Counted from the first letter of the stretch, positions 40,880 through 50,236 are shown. The stretch: DNA of 56,335 bases from Methanolinea sp. (GCA_018263335.1 JADFCY010000012.1:1-56335), one strand, 5' to 3'. Numbers and translations: made by a program. The notes: a model not told the origin generated them from the sequence alone.

Positions 40880-43135
40880 TTATTTTTCTCCTCCATCCGC
40901 CCCTGATACAAGGGAGAGGAGGTACAGCGCCGCCGCCTTGTCAAGCGGCTGGTTGTCGCTCCCGCATTTCGGCGAGAGGATGCAGGCAGGGCACCCTGAA
41001 TCGCACCTGCACCCGCCGACGAGGTCTCGGGCGGTGCCGAGTATCTCTTCGCAGAGATCATAGCCCTTCTCAGCGAGGCCAATCCCCCCTTCGTACCCGT
41101 CATAGAGGTAGATGGTGGGGTCTCCGTGATCCCCCCCGCAGGGAACCGAGAGGCCACCAATGTCCCACCGGTCGCAGAGGACATAAAACGGCATCATCGC
41201 GATCATTGCATGCTCCATTGCGTGGAGGCCCCCTGCGAGGTCACCCTCCCGCTGCACGACCGCCTCGGCCGCACGGGGGGGTACCTCGACCCAGATTGCA
41301 CGGGTGGAGAACTGCAGCGGGGGGAGGTCGAGCGGCTCGATGCCGATGACGGTCTCGGATTTGAGGAGCTTATACGCGGTGTACTGCTCGGTCACCTCCA
41401 CGTCCCCGTAAGTGAGGACTGCCCCCGGCAGCGGGCGCCGGGCCCTCACCGCCGTGACCCTTACCTGCACCGATTTCAGGGGGCGGGTGTAGTACTCAAC
41501 CTCGACCGGTGTTGCATGGATGGTCTTTGCCGCGAGGTCGCACGTCTCAACCCGGTACTGCTCGCCCTGGTGGAGGAGGATTGCCCCCGGGTGAGCCTCC
41601 CGGAACGCCTGGGAGCGGTCCATCGTCTCAAGTACCCTGCCCTGTGAGAGGACCCGGAAGGTCTCGCGCGCACTGCCGGCGATCCCTACCAGGTCCGCTG
41701 CGCGGCGGCTCCCAGAGTAGATCCATCCTCTCCGGGTCTTCCCAAGAAGCGACTCCCTCTCGTGGGCGGCCACGATATCAGGGAGCGATGGGCCGAAGAA
41801 CTCACGGTCCCGCTCCGTGTCGAGGGGGAGCTCTGCCCCCGCGCAGAGAACCTGGCCGGAGAGGATATACGGGTTCTCGAGGTCGATGATCGCATGCTCG
41901 TGGGAAGCCCCGAAGAACGCGCCCGGGTGCCGCATGAAGTACTGGTCCAGGGGATTTGCAAAGGCCACCAGCACCGCAAGCGATTCCTCCCGGGAACGGC
42001 CTGCTCTCCCCGCCTGCTGCCAGGCGGCCATCATCGTGCCAGGGAACCCCGAGAGGATGACCCCTCCGAGAGAGCCTATGTCGATTCCCACCTCAAGCGC
42101 ATTCGTGGAGACGACGCCGCGAAGGGTCCCTGCGCGGAGCCCCTCCTCGATCCGCCTCCGTTCCTCTGGCAGGTATCCTGCCCGGTAGGCTGCAATCCCG
42201 GCTTCGGCCGGGGCCATCCGGCCCGCCCAGAGTGCCACGAGCTCCGCGGTCTTCCTGGCACCGGTGAAGCAGAGCGTCTGCGTCCCGCAGTCAATGCACC
42301 GGGACAGGATGAGTGCAGTGTCCCTGTGGACGGAACGAGCCACGGGCCATTCATTGAACGGGTTGTAGAAGAGAAACGTCCGGGGCCCGTGGGGAGACCC
42401 GTCCCTCCCAATCTCCCTGCAGGGTATCCCACAGAGCCTGGAGGCGAACTGCCCGGGATTTGCGATCGTCGCGGTTGAGAGGAAGAACGAGGGCTCTGAT
42501 CCATAGTGTCGCGAGACCCTGCGAAGGCGTCTCATCAGGAGGGCGACGTGCGATCCATAGACGCCCCTGTAGCGGTGGGCCTCGTCGAGGACAACCCCGC
42601 GAAGGCCCCGAAAGAGGCGGCTCCACTGGTGGTGCCAGGAGAGGATGTGGTGGAGCTCATGGGGATTCGTGAGGAGGATCCGCGCTGTCTGTCGGATTCG
42701 GGGCCTCCTTCCAGTCTCCGTGTCACCGTCGTACACGGCGGGGAACGCATGTATCCCCGTCTCTTCCCCAAGCGACTGGAAGGCACGCAACTGGTCGTTA
42801 GTGAGGGCCTTTGTCGGGTAAAGGAGGAGGAATGTGGCATCGGGTTCCTCGAGGAGTCGCTCGAATATGGGGAGGGCAAAGGCGAGGGTCTTCCCGGACG
42901 CAGTCGAGGTAGTGAGGATGACGCTCTCCTGGTCCCGGAAGGCCTTGATCGCCTCGCACTGGTGCGAGTAGAGCCGGATATTCCGGGAATCGAGGTATTG
43001 CCGGAGGGGGGCAGGGAGGTCGCGTTCGAGCGACCCGTATTCGGCATCACGGGAAGGGATCTCCTCCACGTGCACGATCCCCCGGGAGAGGTCGGCGTCG
43101 GCCAGGAGGGAGCGATGGATATCCCCGGCTCCCAT
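40880..43135 (-). CDS. DEAH-type helicase with C-terminal DUF1998 zinc domain (MrfA/YprA-like)
   Basis: A 751-residue superfamily 2 helicase. YSHQCEAIKAFRDQESVILTTSTASGKTLAF carries the Q-like motif and motif I, and VVLDEAHRYRGVYG is motif II (DEAH). FFLSTATIANPGQFA is motif III; STNALEVGIDIGSLGGVILSGFPGT and WQQAGRAGRS are motifs V and VI. The end (CRCDSGCPACILSPKCGSDNQPLDKAAAL) is the four-cysteine DUF1998 domain. This architecture is that of Bacillus MrfA, a DNA repair helicase. An exonuclease gene lies two bases upstream in the same unit. Confidence 0.93.
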   Translation of the reverse strand: MGAGDIHRSLLADADLSRGIVHVEEIPSRDAEYGSLERDLPAPLRQYLDSRNIRLYSHQCEAIKAFRDQESVILTTSTASGKTLAFALPIFERLLEEPDATFLLLYPTKALTNDQLRAFQSLGEETGIHAFPAVYDGDTETGRRPRIRQTARILLTNPHELHHILSWHHQWSRLFRGLRGVVLDEAHRYRGVYGSHVALLMRRLRRVSRHYGSEPSFFLSTATIANPGQFASRLCGIPCREIGRDGSPHGPRTFLFYNPFNEWPVARSVHRDTALILSRCIDCGTQTLCFTGARKTAELVALWAGRMAPAEAGIAAYRAGYLPEERRRIEEGLRAGTLRGVVSTNALEVGIDIGSLGGVILSGFPGTMMAAWQQAGRAGRSREESLAVLVAFANPLDQYFMRHPGAFFGASHEHAIIDLENPYILSGQVLCAGAELPLDTERDREFFGPSLPDIVAAHERESLLGKTRRGWIYSGSRRAADLVGIAGSARETFRVLSQGRVLETMDRSQAFREAHPGAILLHQGEQYRVETCDLAAKTIHATPVEVEYYTRPLKSVQVRVTAVRARRPLPGAVLTYGDVEVTEQYTAYKLLKSETVIGIEPLDLPPLQFSTRAIWVEVPPRAAEAVVQREGDLAGGLHAMEHAMIAMMPFYVLCDRWDIGGLSVPCGGDHGDPTIYLYDGYEGGIGLAEKGYDLCEEILGTARDLVGGCRCDSGCPACILSPKCGSDNQPLDKAAALYLLSLVSGADGGEK

Positions 43136-43137
43136 GG

Positions 43138-44208
43138 TCAGGACTCCTCCCGGAAGAGACAGAAGAGCCGGGCCAGCGAGACCAGGTCCTGGCAGTTGTG
43201 CTCCACGACCGGGATGAGCGGCCCGGGGTTCTGGGTGGTGAGGAAGGCCTCGTAGAACTCCGGGACCATCATCGAGGGCACATCCTCTTGGCGGTGAATG
43301 GAGAAGAGTTCCTGCTCCAGGGTCGAGAGGCGGCAGTCCGGAAAGGAGTCACGCCAGCGCCTCCTCGATGGGTGGAGCAGGTCGTAATGCGGGTTGTGGA
43401 TACCGCAGTCCTCCCCGTACATCGCATACCGCTCGACGAGGTAGGGGACATCGAAACTCCTTCCATTGTAGGTGACCAGCACCTTCTCTCTTGACAGGCA
43501 GTCCTTCGTCGCGAGGAGGGCCGGGAGTTCCTCTTCCATGCACCTGACGAGGTACTGGCAGGTGACGAGCCGGTCTCCCTCCACGAATGCGAGGCCGATC
43601 AGGATCACGGGGCGCTGGGAGAGGCCGAGCGTCTCGAGGTCGAGGAAGAGGAACTGTCCTTCCCGGTAGAGGCCGGCAGTGGAGAGGCAGCGAGGATCGG
43701 ATACCGGGTGCCACCGTGAAACGAGGGAGAGGACCTCTGCCGCGGTCCCCTCCCGGAGCACCCGGAGGGCTGCCCGGGCCGGCTCCCCGAACCGCCTGTG
43801 CTGCAGGAGATCGGGAATGGTGCGGTATCCCTTCCGCTTCAGGTCCCTCTCCTTCTGCTTCCCGATACCAAAGACGAGGGTGAGATCTGCCTCGAGCTGC
43901 CGCCGGACCCTCACCGGATCGCTCTTTGGGAGGCGTATCCCGTGCCGGCGGGTGATGCAGTATACCGGCCCTTCCGCAGTCTCTATGGTGTACCCCGGAA
44001 ACAGCACTTCGAGCGGGGTGTCCCTGTATCTCTGGAGGAGCATGTGCTTGAAGCGCTGGATCTCCCGGTACTCGGATTCAAGGACCGGGGAGCCCGATAT
44101 GCCGGCCATGAAGTGGCGGTCGTTTTTGATCACCGAGTAGTCGGGGGCCTCCATGACGCGGTCCCTCCAGAGTCGGCTGGCGGTCTCGAAGGCCAGGGGC
44201 ATGGTCAT
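43138..44208 (-). CDS. RNase H-fold 3'-5' exonuclease, YprB/MrfB-like
   Basis: A 356-residue protein with the DEDD exonuclease motifs: FLDLETLGL (Exo I), VTYNGRSFDVPYLVERYAM (Exo II) and VVEHNCQDLVSLARL (Exo III). Ahead of them is a helix-hairpin-helix-like stretch (DLTLVFGIGKQKERDLKRKGYRTIPDLLQHRRFG). The order fits YprB-like nucleases. ATG 44208 was chosen (MTMPLAFETASRLW) because the longer reading lies in non-conserved sequence. It is co-transcribed with the DUF1998 helicase, as MrfB is with MrfA. Confidence 0.85.
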   Translation of the reverse strand: MTMPLAFETASRLWRDRVMEAPDYSVIKNDRHFMAGISGSPVLESEYREIQRFKHMLLQRYRDTPLEVLFPGYTIETAEGPVYCITRRHGIRLPKSDPVRVRRQLEADLTLVFGIGKQKERDLKRKGYRTIPDLLQHRRFGEPARAALRVLREGTAAEVLSLVSRWHPVSDPRCLSTAGLYREGQFLFLDLETLGLSQRPVILIGLAFVEGDRLVTCQYLVRCMEEELPALLATKDCLSREKVLVTYNGRSFDVPYLVERYAMYGEDCGIHNPHYDLLHPSRRRWRDSFPDCRLSTLEQELFSIHRQEDVPSMMVPEFYEAFLTTQNPGPLIPVVEHNCQDLVSLARLFCLFREES

Positions 44209-44470
44209 TTCACTATCAGGTGCGTTATGAGGTGGTCTTGCACTTGAGCATTCACTGTGCACCGTGAAAGTAAAGAGGCCCCGCGGCGAACCTCTCGTGT
44301 GTGAATCACCCGCGCGGGAGAGGGAATGGAGCAAGCATGCAGCACCAGAAAGATGCCTGGCCGGCAGCAAGCCCGATGACGAAAACGGGAAGGCCACGCC
44401 CGGGCACTCTTCACCTGTGTGCCCCCTGCAGGGGAAGGATCACCCGCGCGACCAATCCCACGGGGTGTGT
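44209..44470. other. Divergent promoter region
   Basis: About 260 bases between the nuclease and HAD genes; no gene or clear hairpin was seen. Confidence 0.4.
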
Positions 44471-45256
44471 ATGAAGGCAATCCGCGGACTCCTTATCGAC
44501 CTTGATGGGGTGGTCTACACCGGCGGCGTGCAGATACCCGGTGCCAGGGAGGCCATCTCCTGGCTCGAGAGAGAAGAATACCCGTTCAGGTTCGTTTCGA
44601 ACACCACCCGGAGCTCCAGAGAGAGCCTCTCGGTAAGACTCAAGGGGATGGGACTCGAGATCCCGCCCGAGCGAATCTTCACTCCTGCGGTTGCCGCCGC
44701 GGCGCTGGTGCGGCAGAAGGGCGCGTCGAGGATTCTCCTCCTTACCACCGGCGATGTCCACCGCGACTTCGACGAGGCCGGGCTGCAGCAGGCCCGGGAA
44801 GGTGCGGAGGTGGTGGTGGTGGGCGATGCGGGGGACCGTTTCACCTACCGGGCAATGAACGAGGCATTCCGCCTCGTTCTTGATGGCGTCCCATTCATCG
44901 CGCTCGAGAAAGACCGCTACTGGATGGATACCGACGGGCTCTCGCTCTCGGCCGGGCCTTTCGTGAAAGCGCTCGAATATGCGACCGGAAAGAGGGCCGC
45001 ACTCGCGGGGAAGCCATCGAAGGCGTTCTTCCGGATGGCTCTCGATTCCATGGGGCTTCGTCCCGGGGAATGCGCCATGATAGGGGACGATGCCAGGAGC
45101 GATATCGCGGGGGCGATGGATGCCGGCATGGGAGGGCTGCTCGTCGAGACCGGGAAGTTCCGGCCGGAAGCGCTCACCAGGCTCGCGAGGCCACCCTCGG
45201 CAATCCTCCCTTCGATCGCGGCACTGCCCGGATACCTGCAGGAGAACGCACGTTGA
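44471..45256 (+). CDS. HAD-superfamily subclass IIA phosphatase
   Basis: A 261-residue protein. GLLIDLDGVVYTGG is motif I (Asp10 nucleophile, Asp12), FVSNTTRSSRESLSVRL motif II, LAGKPSKAFF the motif III lysine, and CAMIGDDARSDIAGAMDAGMGGLLVETGKF motif IV. Together with the cap this fits the NagD/LHPP-type group. The substrate is probably a small phosphorylated metabolite and cannot be read off. The ATG at 44471 starts exactly at the fold. The next gene begins directly after its stop. Confidence 0.9.
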   Translation: MKAIRGLLIDLDGVVYTGGVQIPGAREAISWLEREEYPFRFVSNTTRSSRESLSVRLKGMGLEIPPERIFTPAVAAAALVRQKGASRILLLTTGDVHRDFDEAGLQQAREGAEVVVVGDAGDRFTYRAMNEAFRLVLDGVPFIALEKDRYWMDTDGLSLSAGPFVKALEYATGKRAALAGKPSKAFFRMALDSMGLRPGECAMIGDDARSDIAGAMDAGMGGLLVETGKFRPEALTRLARPPSAILPSIAALPGYLQENAR

Positions 45257-46381
45257 GTGAGCGCCTTGAGAATCCTGTCTGCCCTCGTTCTCTCTGCCCT
45301 GCTCCTCTCGGCACTGGCATCATCCGGCTGCCTGGAAGGCCTCCCATGGCTCGGGTCTCCTGTCGTGTACCCGAGGATCGTCCCAACCGATGGGGGGACC
45401 ATGCCAGTCCCGCCGGTCTATGCGTTCCCCTTCCAGGACCGGACGGTGGTGGTGGACGTTTCGCCCGAAGCCGGCGTCTATGCCGGGGCAAAGGCCTCTG
45501 ACAAGAGTGCCCGCATCTATGACCACTCCATCCCTGACGAGGAGTGGAGGGCAGGGATCTACCGCGCACTCATCTCTGATCCCGGCCAGGACGGGTTCTT
45601 CTCGGCACTCCTCGCGGAATTCCACCGTGAACGGGAGGCAAACCGCATGGACCCCGACGAGTATGCAGAACTCCTCGCGGTGTTCGTCCAGTCGATCCCC
45701 TACGAGACCCAGGACGAAGCCAGCCCCCGGTTCCCTGTCCAGACATTCGTGGATGGGATCGGCGACTGCGATGACAAGAGCCTGCTGCTCGCCGCCCTCC
45801 TCAGCAGGGAAGGGTACCGGACAGCACTCCTGTATTTTGAGCCGGAACGCCACATGGCGGTCGGCATCGGCTGCCCGGGCACCGGGTACATGGGTTCCGG
45901 GTATGCCTATATCGAGACCACCAACGTGACGCTCGTGGGAAACCCCCCCCGCGAGCTCGCCGGCGGGACCACTCTTTCATCGGCGCCTCTTGTGATCTCC
46001 ATCGGAGAAGGGACCCTGGGCTATCGCCGCTGCAGCGAGACGGCGGAGATAGGGACGGCGATCGACGGGATGGGAAGAGAGCTCGCAACGCTCGGGGACG
46101 AGATCAGGGACCGGGAGCGCACCCTCGAGGAGAAGAGGGACCTGCTCGACAACGAGAAGGCGTCAATGGACCTGTTGCGATCGCGGGGGGACCTTGCCGG
46201 GTACAACATGCGGGTGGCAGCATACAATGCCCGCGTAGAAGAGTATAACCAGATGCGATCCGGCCTCCTCCTCCTGGTGGAGCGGTACAACCGCATCGCG
46301 GGTGCGCACAACCATCTCGTCAGCCACCAGTACGACCGGAAAGGACTGTATGCCTCGCTCTCTGCCTCCCAGGCGCCGTGA
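45257..46381 (+). CDS. Transglutaminase-like lipoprotein with coiled-coil C-terminus
   Basis: A 374-residue protein. The first 25 residues form a lipoprotein-type signal (a hydrophobic run ending LASSGC, Cys25), so it should be anchored outside the cell membrane. VQTFVDGIGDCDDKSLLLAALLSREGYRTALLYFEPERHMAVGI carries the transglutaminase/protease-like Cys171 and His199. The last 100 residues are a long charged coiled coil (ELATLGDEIRDRERTLEEKRDLLDNEKASM). Surface protease or structural role; substrate unknown. The GTG start abuts the HAD stop. Confidence 0.75.
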   Translation: MSALRILSALVLSALLLSALASSGCLEGLPWLGSPVVYPRIVPTDGGTMPVPPVYAFPFQDRTVVVDVSPEAGVYAGAKASDKSARIYDHSIPDEEWRAGIYRALISDPGQDGFFSALLAEFHREREANRMDPDEYAELLAVFVQSIPYETQDEASPRFPVQTFVDGIGDCDDKSLLLAALLSREGYRTALLYFEPERHMAVGIGCPGTGYMGSGYAYIETTNVTLVGNPPRELAGGTTLSSAPLVISIGEGTLGYRRCSETAEIGTAIDGMGRELATLGDEIRDRERTLEEKRDLLDNEKASMDLLRSRGDLAGYNMRVAAYNARVEEYNQMRSGLLLLVERYNRIAGAHNHLVSHQYDRKGLYASLSASQAP

Positions 46382-46476
46382 GCATCCGTCGGAGCCGGGA
46401 AGTGGTGTGCCGTGTCACAACCGTTTAATCCTTGTGCCATGAGATTATACTGCAACAGCTACCAGGGAGAGATAGC

Positions 46477-47208
46477 ATGCTGAAGATCGAGGACCTGCAT
46501 GTAAAGATAGGCGAGCGGGAGGTGCTCCACGATATCAACCTCCACATCAAGGAGGGGGAGACCCACGTGCTGATGGGCCCGAACGGATCCGGAAAGACCA
46601 CGCTGCTCAGGGCGATCATGGGGTTTGGGGGGCTTGATGTCACCGAAGGGCAGATTATCTTCAAGGGCAGGGACGTGACGAGGCTGCCCATCCAGGAGCG
46701 GGCGAAACTTGGCATGGGTATGCTGTTCCAGCGCCCACCCACCATCGCCGGCCTCAAGCTGGGCAAGCTCCTCGCCGTCACTTCCGGAGACCGCGCGGGC
46801 ATGGTCACCGAGTACAGCAGGTTCCTGCACATGGATACCTTCATGGACCGGGCGATCAACCTCGGGTTTTCCGGAGGGGAGATCAAGAGGAGCGAGGTCC
46901 TCCAGCTGATGGTCCAGCAGCCGGACTTCGTAATGCTCGATGAGCCCGAGAGCGGCGTCGACCTCGAGAACATCAGCCTGATCGGGACTGCCATTGCGAG
47001 ACTGCTCGAAAAAGACGTGCATATCGTGAACCGGAAGAAGAGCGGCCTCGTGATCACCCATACCGGCTACATCCTGGATTATCTTGACGCGGACTACGGT
47101 CACGTGATGTGCGACGGCGCCTTCCGCTGCCACGGGAACCCCCGGGAGATCCTCCGGGTGATCAAGACTTCGGGGTACAAGGAGTGCCTGGCATGCCAGA
47201 AGGTATAG
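46477..47208 (+). CDS. sufC: Fe-S cluster assembly ATPase SufC
   Basis: A 243-residue ABC-type ATPase of the Suf scaffold. Walker A GPNGSGKTTLLRAI, the Suf-type insert RLPIQERAKLGMGMLFQRPPTIAGLK, signature LGFSGGEIKRSEVLQL, Walker B FVMLDEPESGVDLENI. With SufB it forms the minimal SufBC assembly machine of methanogens. GGGAGAG lies 6 bases before ATG 46477. The end overlaps sufB. Confidence 0.95.
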   Translation: MLKIEDLHVKIGEREVLHDINLHIKEGETHVLMGPNGSGKTTLLRAIMGFGGLDVTEGQIIFKGRDVTRLPIQERAKLGMGMLFQRPPTIAGLKLGKLLAVTSGDRAGMVTEYSRFLHMDTFMDRAINLGFSGGEIKRSEVLQLMVQQPDFVMLDEPESGVDLENISLIGTAIARLLEKDVHIVNRKKSGLVITHTGYILDYLDADYGHVMCDGAFRCHGNPREILRVIKTSGYKECLACQKV

Positions 47209-48308
47209 AGAGGATGGAGGACCTCTCTCCGAGGGATAAGGAGCGCCTGACCCAGACCGGCCTTGAGGTCGGGATGAAGAACCGGTCAGGGAGCTTCTTC
47301 CAGGTCGACCAGGAGATCAGGCAGATTGCGGCGCTTGAAGAAGGGATCGAGGTCCTCTCCATCCAGGAAGCGCTCGCGAAATACCGCTGGCTCGAGGACT
47401 ACTCGTGGAAGCTCGTCAAGAAAGAGAAGGACCAGTATACCAGGTTCGTCGCGGACCAGCCGGATCCAAGGGGGTTCGTGGTCATCGCAAAAAAAGGGAG
47501 CAGGACCGTATTTCCCCTCCAGACCTGCCTCTTCCTGGCAAAGACCCCCGTCCAGCACGTGCACAACATCATCATCGCAGAGGAGGGCGCGGAACTGCAC
47601 CTCATCTCGGGGTGTGCGAGCGCATCCTACACAAAGACCGGCTCGCATATCGGGGTCTCGGAGTTCTACGTGGGCCGCAACGCCCGGATCACCACCACCA
47701 TGATCCACAACTGGGGCGACGAGATCAGTGTATTCCCCCGGAGTGCCGCAAGGGTGGAGGAGAACGGGGTCTTCCTCTCCAACTACGTCTGCATGCAGCC
47801 GGTACGCAAGATCCAGATGTCACCCGTGGCGGACCTGGCGGGGAAGAACTCCGTCGCACGGTTCTCGAGCATCGTGGTCTGCACGTCCGGCTCCCACATG
47901 GACCTCGGTTCGGTCGCACAGCTCTCTGCGGAAGGCGCCTCGGCCGAGCTGGTCACCCGTGCAATCACGACCGGGGGCACCATCATCTCGCGGGGGATGA
48001 TCGAGGGGAAGACCAGGCACACCAAGGGGCACATCGAGTGCAAGGGGCTCATCCTCAAGGACGGGATCATCCATGCCATCCCCGAGATCAAGGGCGACGT
48101 GGTCGACACCGAGCTCTCGCATGAGGCGGCGGTGGGAAAGATCGCAAAGGACGAGATCGAGTACCTGATGTCGCGGGGCCTTGACGAGGAGGTCGCGACC
48201 TCGACCATCATCCGTGGGTTCCTTGACGTGAAGATCGCCGGGCTCCCGGAGTCCCTCCAGAACCAGATTGACGCGGCGATTGACTCCGCGGAGAAGAGCG
48301 GGTTTTAA
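47193..48308 (+). CDS. sufB: Fe-S cluster assembly scaffold SufB/SufD
   Basis: A 371-residue beta-helix scaffold of the SufB/SufD family. HLISGCASASYTKTGSHIGVSEFYVGRNARITTTMIHNWG, TTGGTIISRGMIEGKTRHTKGHIECKGLILKDG and PEIKGDVVDTELSHEAAVGKIAKDEIEYLMSRGLDEEVA are the conserved core and C-terminal helical segments. Only one SufB/D gene accompanies sufC, as in many archaea. ATG 47193 overlaps the end of sufC and has GGAG at a spacing of 8. Confidence 0.95.
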   Translation: MPEGIERMEDLSPRDKERLTQTGLEVGMKNRSGSFFQVDQEIRQIAALEEGIEVLSIQEALAKYRWLEDYSWKLVKKEKDQYTRFVADQPDPRGFVVIAKKGSRTVFPLQTCLFLAKTPVQHVHNIIIAEEGAELHLISGCASASYTKTGSHIGVSEFYVGRNARITTTMIHNWGDEISVFPRSAARVEENGVFLSNYVCMQPVRKIQMSPVADLAGKNSVARFSSIVVCTSGSHMDLGSVAQLSAEGASAELVTRAITTGGTIISRGMIEGKTRHTKGHIECKGLILKDGIIHAIPEIKGDVVDTELSHEAAVGKIAKDEIEYLMSRGLDEEVATSTIIRGFLDVKIAGLPESLQNQIDAAIDSAEKSGF

Positions 48309-48337
48309 GAGAAAACCTGTCAGGCAGGGGAGGAGAG

Positions 48338-48988
48338 ATGCCGGTAGATCAGAGGGAGGGGGAGAGGAATGAGATGGTGGACACCCAGATCGCGGCCCGC
48401 GGCGTGAGAGACCCCCGGGTCCTTCGAGCCATGCGCACAGTCCCGCGGCACCTCTTCGTCCCCGCCTCCTACGAGGGTGCCGCGTACCGCGACGGCCCTC
48501 TCCCCATCGGGCACGGCCAGACCATCTCCCAGCCCTATATCGTCGCACTGATGACCGAGCTCCTTGACGTCTCTCCCGGAGACAGAGTGCTCGAGGTCGG
48601 GGCCGGCAGCGGGTACCAGGCAGCAGTGCTGGCGACGCTTGGTGCAGAAGTCATCACGATCGAGCGGATCCCTGAAGTTGCAGCACTTGCGGAGGAGAAC
48701 CTGAGAAAGGCAGGAGTGCAGGGAGTCCACGTGGTGGTCGCGGACGGGTCCGAAGGGTATCCCCCCGGGGCACCGTACCAGGCGGTCCTCGTCACCGCGG
48801 CAACGCCCCGCGTACCCGAGCCCCTCATCTCCCAGATGGCCGAGGGCGGCAGGCTGGTGGCCCCGGTGGGGGGGCGCGACGTCCAGGAGCTGGTCAGGCT
48901 CGTGAAGAGAGAGGGGAGGGTGGAGAGTACATTTTTCGGCGGCGTAGTCTTTGTGCCACTCCTCGGCCGGTACGGGTGGGAGGCCTGA
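48338..48988 (+). CDS. pcm: Protein-L-isoaspartate O-methyltransferase
   Basis: Repairs damaged aspartyl residues in aged proteins. The 216 residues have MVDTQIAARGVRDPRVLRAMRTVPRHLFVP, GHGQTISQPYIVALMTELLDV, RVLEVGAGSGYQAAVLATLGAEVITIERI (SAM motif I) and VLVTAATPRVPEPLISQMAEGGRLVAPVG, all typical of PCMT. It follows sufB by 29 bases with GGGGAGGAG before the start. Confidence 0.96.
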   Translation: MPVDQREGERNEMVDTQIAARGVRDPRVLRAMRTVPRHLFVPASYEGAAYRDGPLPIGHGQTISQPYIVALMTELLDVSPGDRVLEVGAGSGYQAAVLATLGAEVITIERIPEVAALAEENLRKAGVQGVHVVVADGSEGYPPGAPYQAVLVTAATPRVPEPLISQMAEGGRLVAPVGGRDVQELVRLVKREGRVESTFFGGVVFVPLLGRYGWEA

Positions 48989-48992
48989 AGCA

Positions 48993-49604
48993 GTGGCCTG
49001 GCACGACGTGACCCGCCCCCTGACCGGGGGGGTCGTCGTCTTTCCCGGTGACCACGTCCCCTCCATGGTCCAGGAGGACAGGGGCAAATACCTCCTCTCC
49101 TGCCTGCACCTCTCCACCCATTCCGGCACGCACATCGACGCACCATCCCACTATATCCGCGGCGGTGCCCCGGTCGATGCCATCCCTCCCGGCACGCTGA
49201 TCGGGAGGTGCAGGGTCATCGAGATAGGGGGGAAGGAGACAGAGATCGGGGCCGGGGCGCTCGTGCCCTCACTCGAAGGAGTAGAGCGCCTCCTCGTCAA
49301 GACCTGGTTCTCCAGGGAGCAGGGGTTCAGGGAGGACTACCCCGGGCTCTCTTGGGAGGCGGCAGAGGCGGTCGCAGAGGCCGGGATCGGGTGCGTGGGG
49401 ATCGACTCGCCGTCAATTGAGCCCTATGCGGGGGACGGAAGGGTGCACATGCGCCTCCTCTCCCAGGGGATTGCAGTCATAGAACTCCTTGACCTTTCGT
49501 GCGTCAGGGGGGGAGAGTACTGGATGGTGGCGCTGCCCCTCCGGCTGGAAGGGCTCGACGGCTCACCCTGCCGTGTGCTCCTCCAGGATACCGGATCATG
49601 GTGA
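48993..49604 (+). CDS. Cyclase/kynurenine-formamidase-like metal-dependent hydrolase
   Basis: A 203-residue protein of the putative cyclase family (PF04199). The metal site HLSTHSGTHIDAPSHYIRGG (H-x-G-T-H-x-D-x-P-x-H) is intact. AEAGIGCVGIDSPSIEP and GIAVIELLDLSCVRGGEYWMVALPLRLEGLDGSPCR follow in family order. Archaeal substrates are unknown. The GTG start lies 4 bases after the pcm stop. Confidence 0.85.
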   Translation: MAWHDVTRPLTGGVVVFPGDHVPSMVQEDRGKYLLSCLHLSTHSGTHIDAPSHYIRGGAPVDAIPPGTLIGRCRVIEIGGKETEIGAGALVPSLEGVERLLVKTWFSREQGFREDYPGLSWEAAEAVAEAGIGCVGIDSPSIEPYAGDGRVHMRLLSQGIAVIELLDLSCVRGGEYWMVALPLRLEGLDGSPCRVLLQDTGSW

Positions 49605-49609
49605 GTTGA

Positions 49610-50206
49610 ATGGATATTCTCCAGGACGCAGTACAAAAACTCAAAAGACTCTCACTGCACTCGGGGTGCGAAGACGGAAACATCGTCCTTATGGTGAACC
49701 CGGAACGCACAGTCTGCCAGTTCGAGCGCGGTGCCTGCATGGAAGCGGTCTTTGGCGGCCGGGTCGCGGAATTCGTCACATTCGAGCCCACCCGGGCCAC
49801 GACGAGGCTTGGGTTTCTCTTTGACGCAGCGCTCGAGAAGCCGGCACACAGGGCGGCGGCATGTGCCATCATCAACGTGATGGCCGGGTTCCTCTGCATC
49901 TCGCGGGTGCGAAGGTCGTGCTCCCCGGAGTGCCACGAGGCGTGCAGGACCGCTCTTATCCGGGAGTTGGGCGATCGGCGGGTGGGGGGACTTGAGGTCC
50001 CTGCACATGCAATGGAGGCGTTCCCCTCCCGGGGCACAGGCGTGTGTGACGTGACGCTTGTCGCCGGCGAGGGGCTCATCTCCCCTGAAGGCCGATCGCT
50101 CCTCGAAGGGCCGGACCGCGACAGGGCACTCCTCGTCGGCCCGTCCACGTCAGGAGTGGCAAGCCTCGAGAAACTGCGCCACTGGTGCCCCTACGGGAAA
50201 GGATAA
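49610..50206 (+). CDS. Unknown protein between cyclase and glmM
   Basis: A 198-residue protein with an unassigned fold. Visible features: a cysteine-rich middle (RRSCSPECHEACRTAL), a hydrophobic helix before it (AACAIINVMAGFLCI), LEVPAHAMEAF and a C-terminal GVASLEKLRHWCPYGKG. No transmembrane or signal segment is obvious. Cysteines in clusters suggest metal binding; that is only a guess. It is tightly packed between the cyclase (5-base gap) and glmM (30-base gap), so probably in the same transcript. Confidence 0.6.
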   Translation: MDILQDAVQKLKRLSLHSGCEDGNIVLMVNPERTVCQFERGACMEAVFGGRVAEFVTFEPTRATTRLGFLFDAALEKPAHRAAACAIINVMAGFLCISRVRRSCSPECHEACRTALIRELGDRRVGGLEVPAHAMEAFPSRGTGVCDVTLVAGEGLISPEGRSLLEGPDRDRALLVGPSTSGVASLEKLRHWCPYGKG

Positions 50207-50236
50207 CTCTATTTCTCACGTTTCCGATTCATATCC

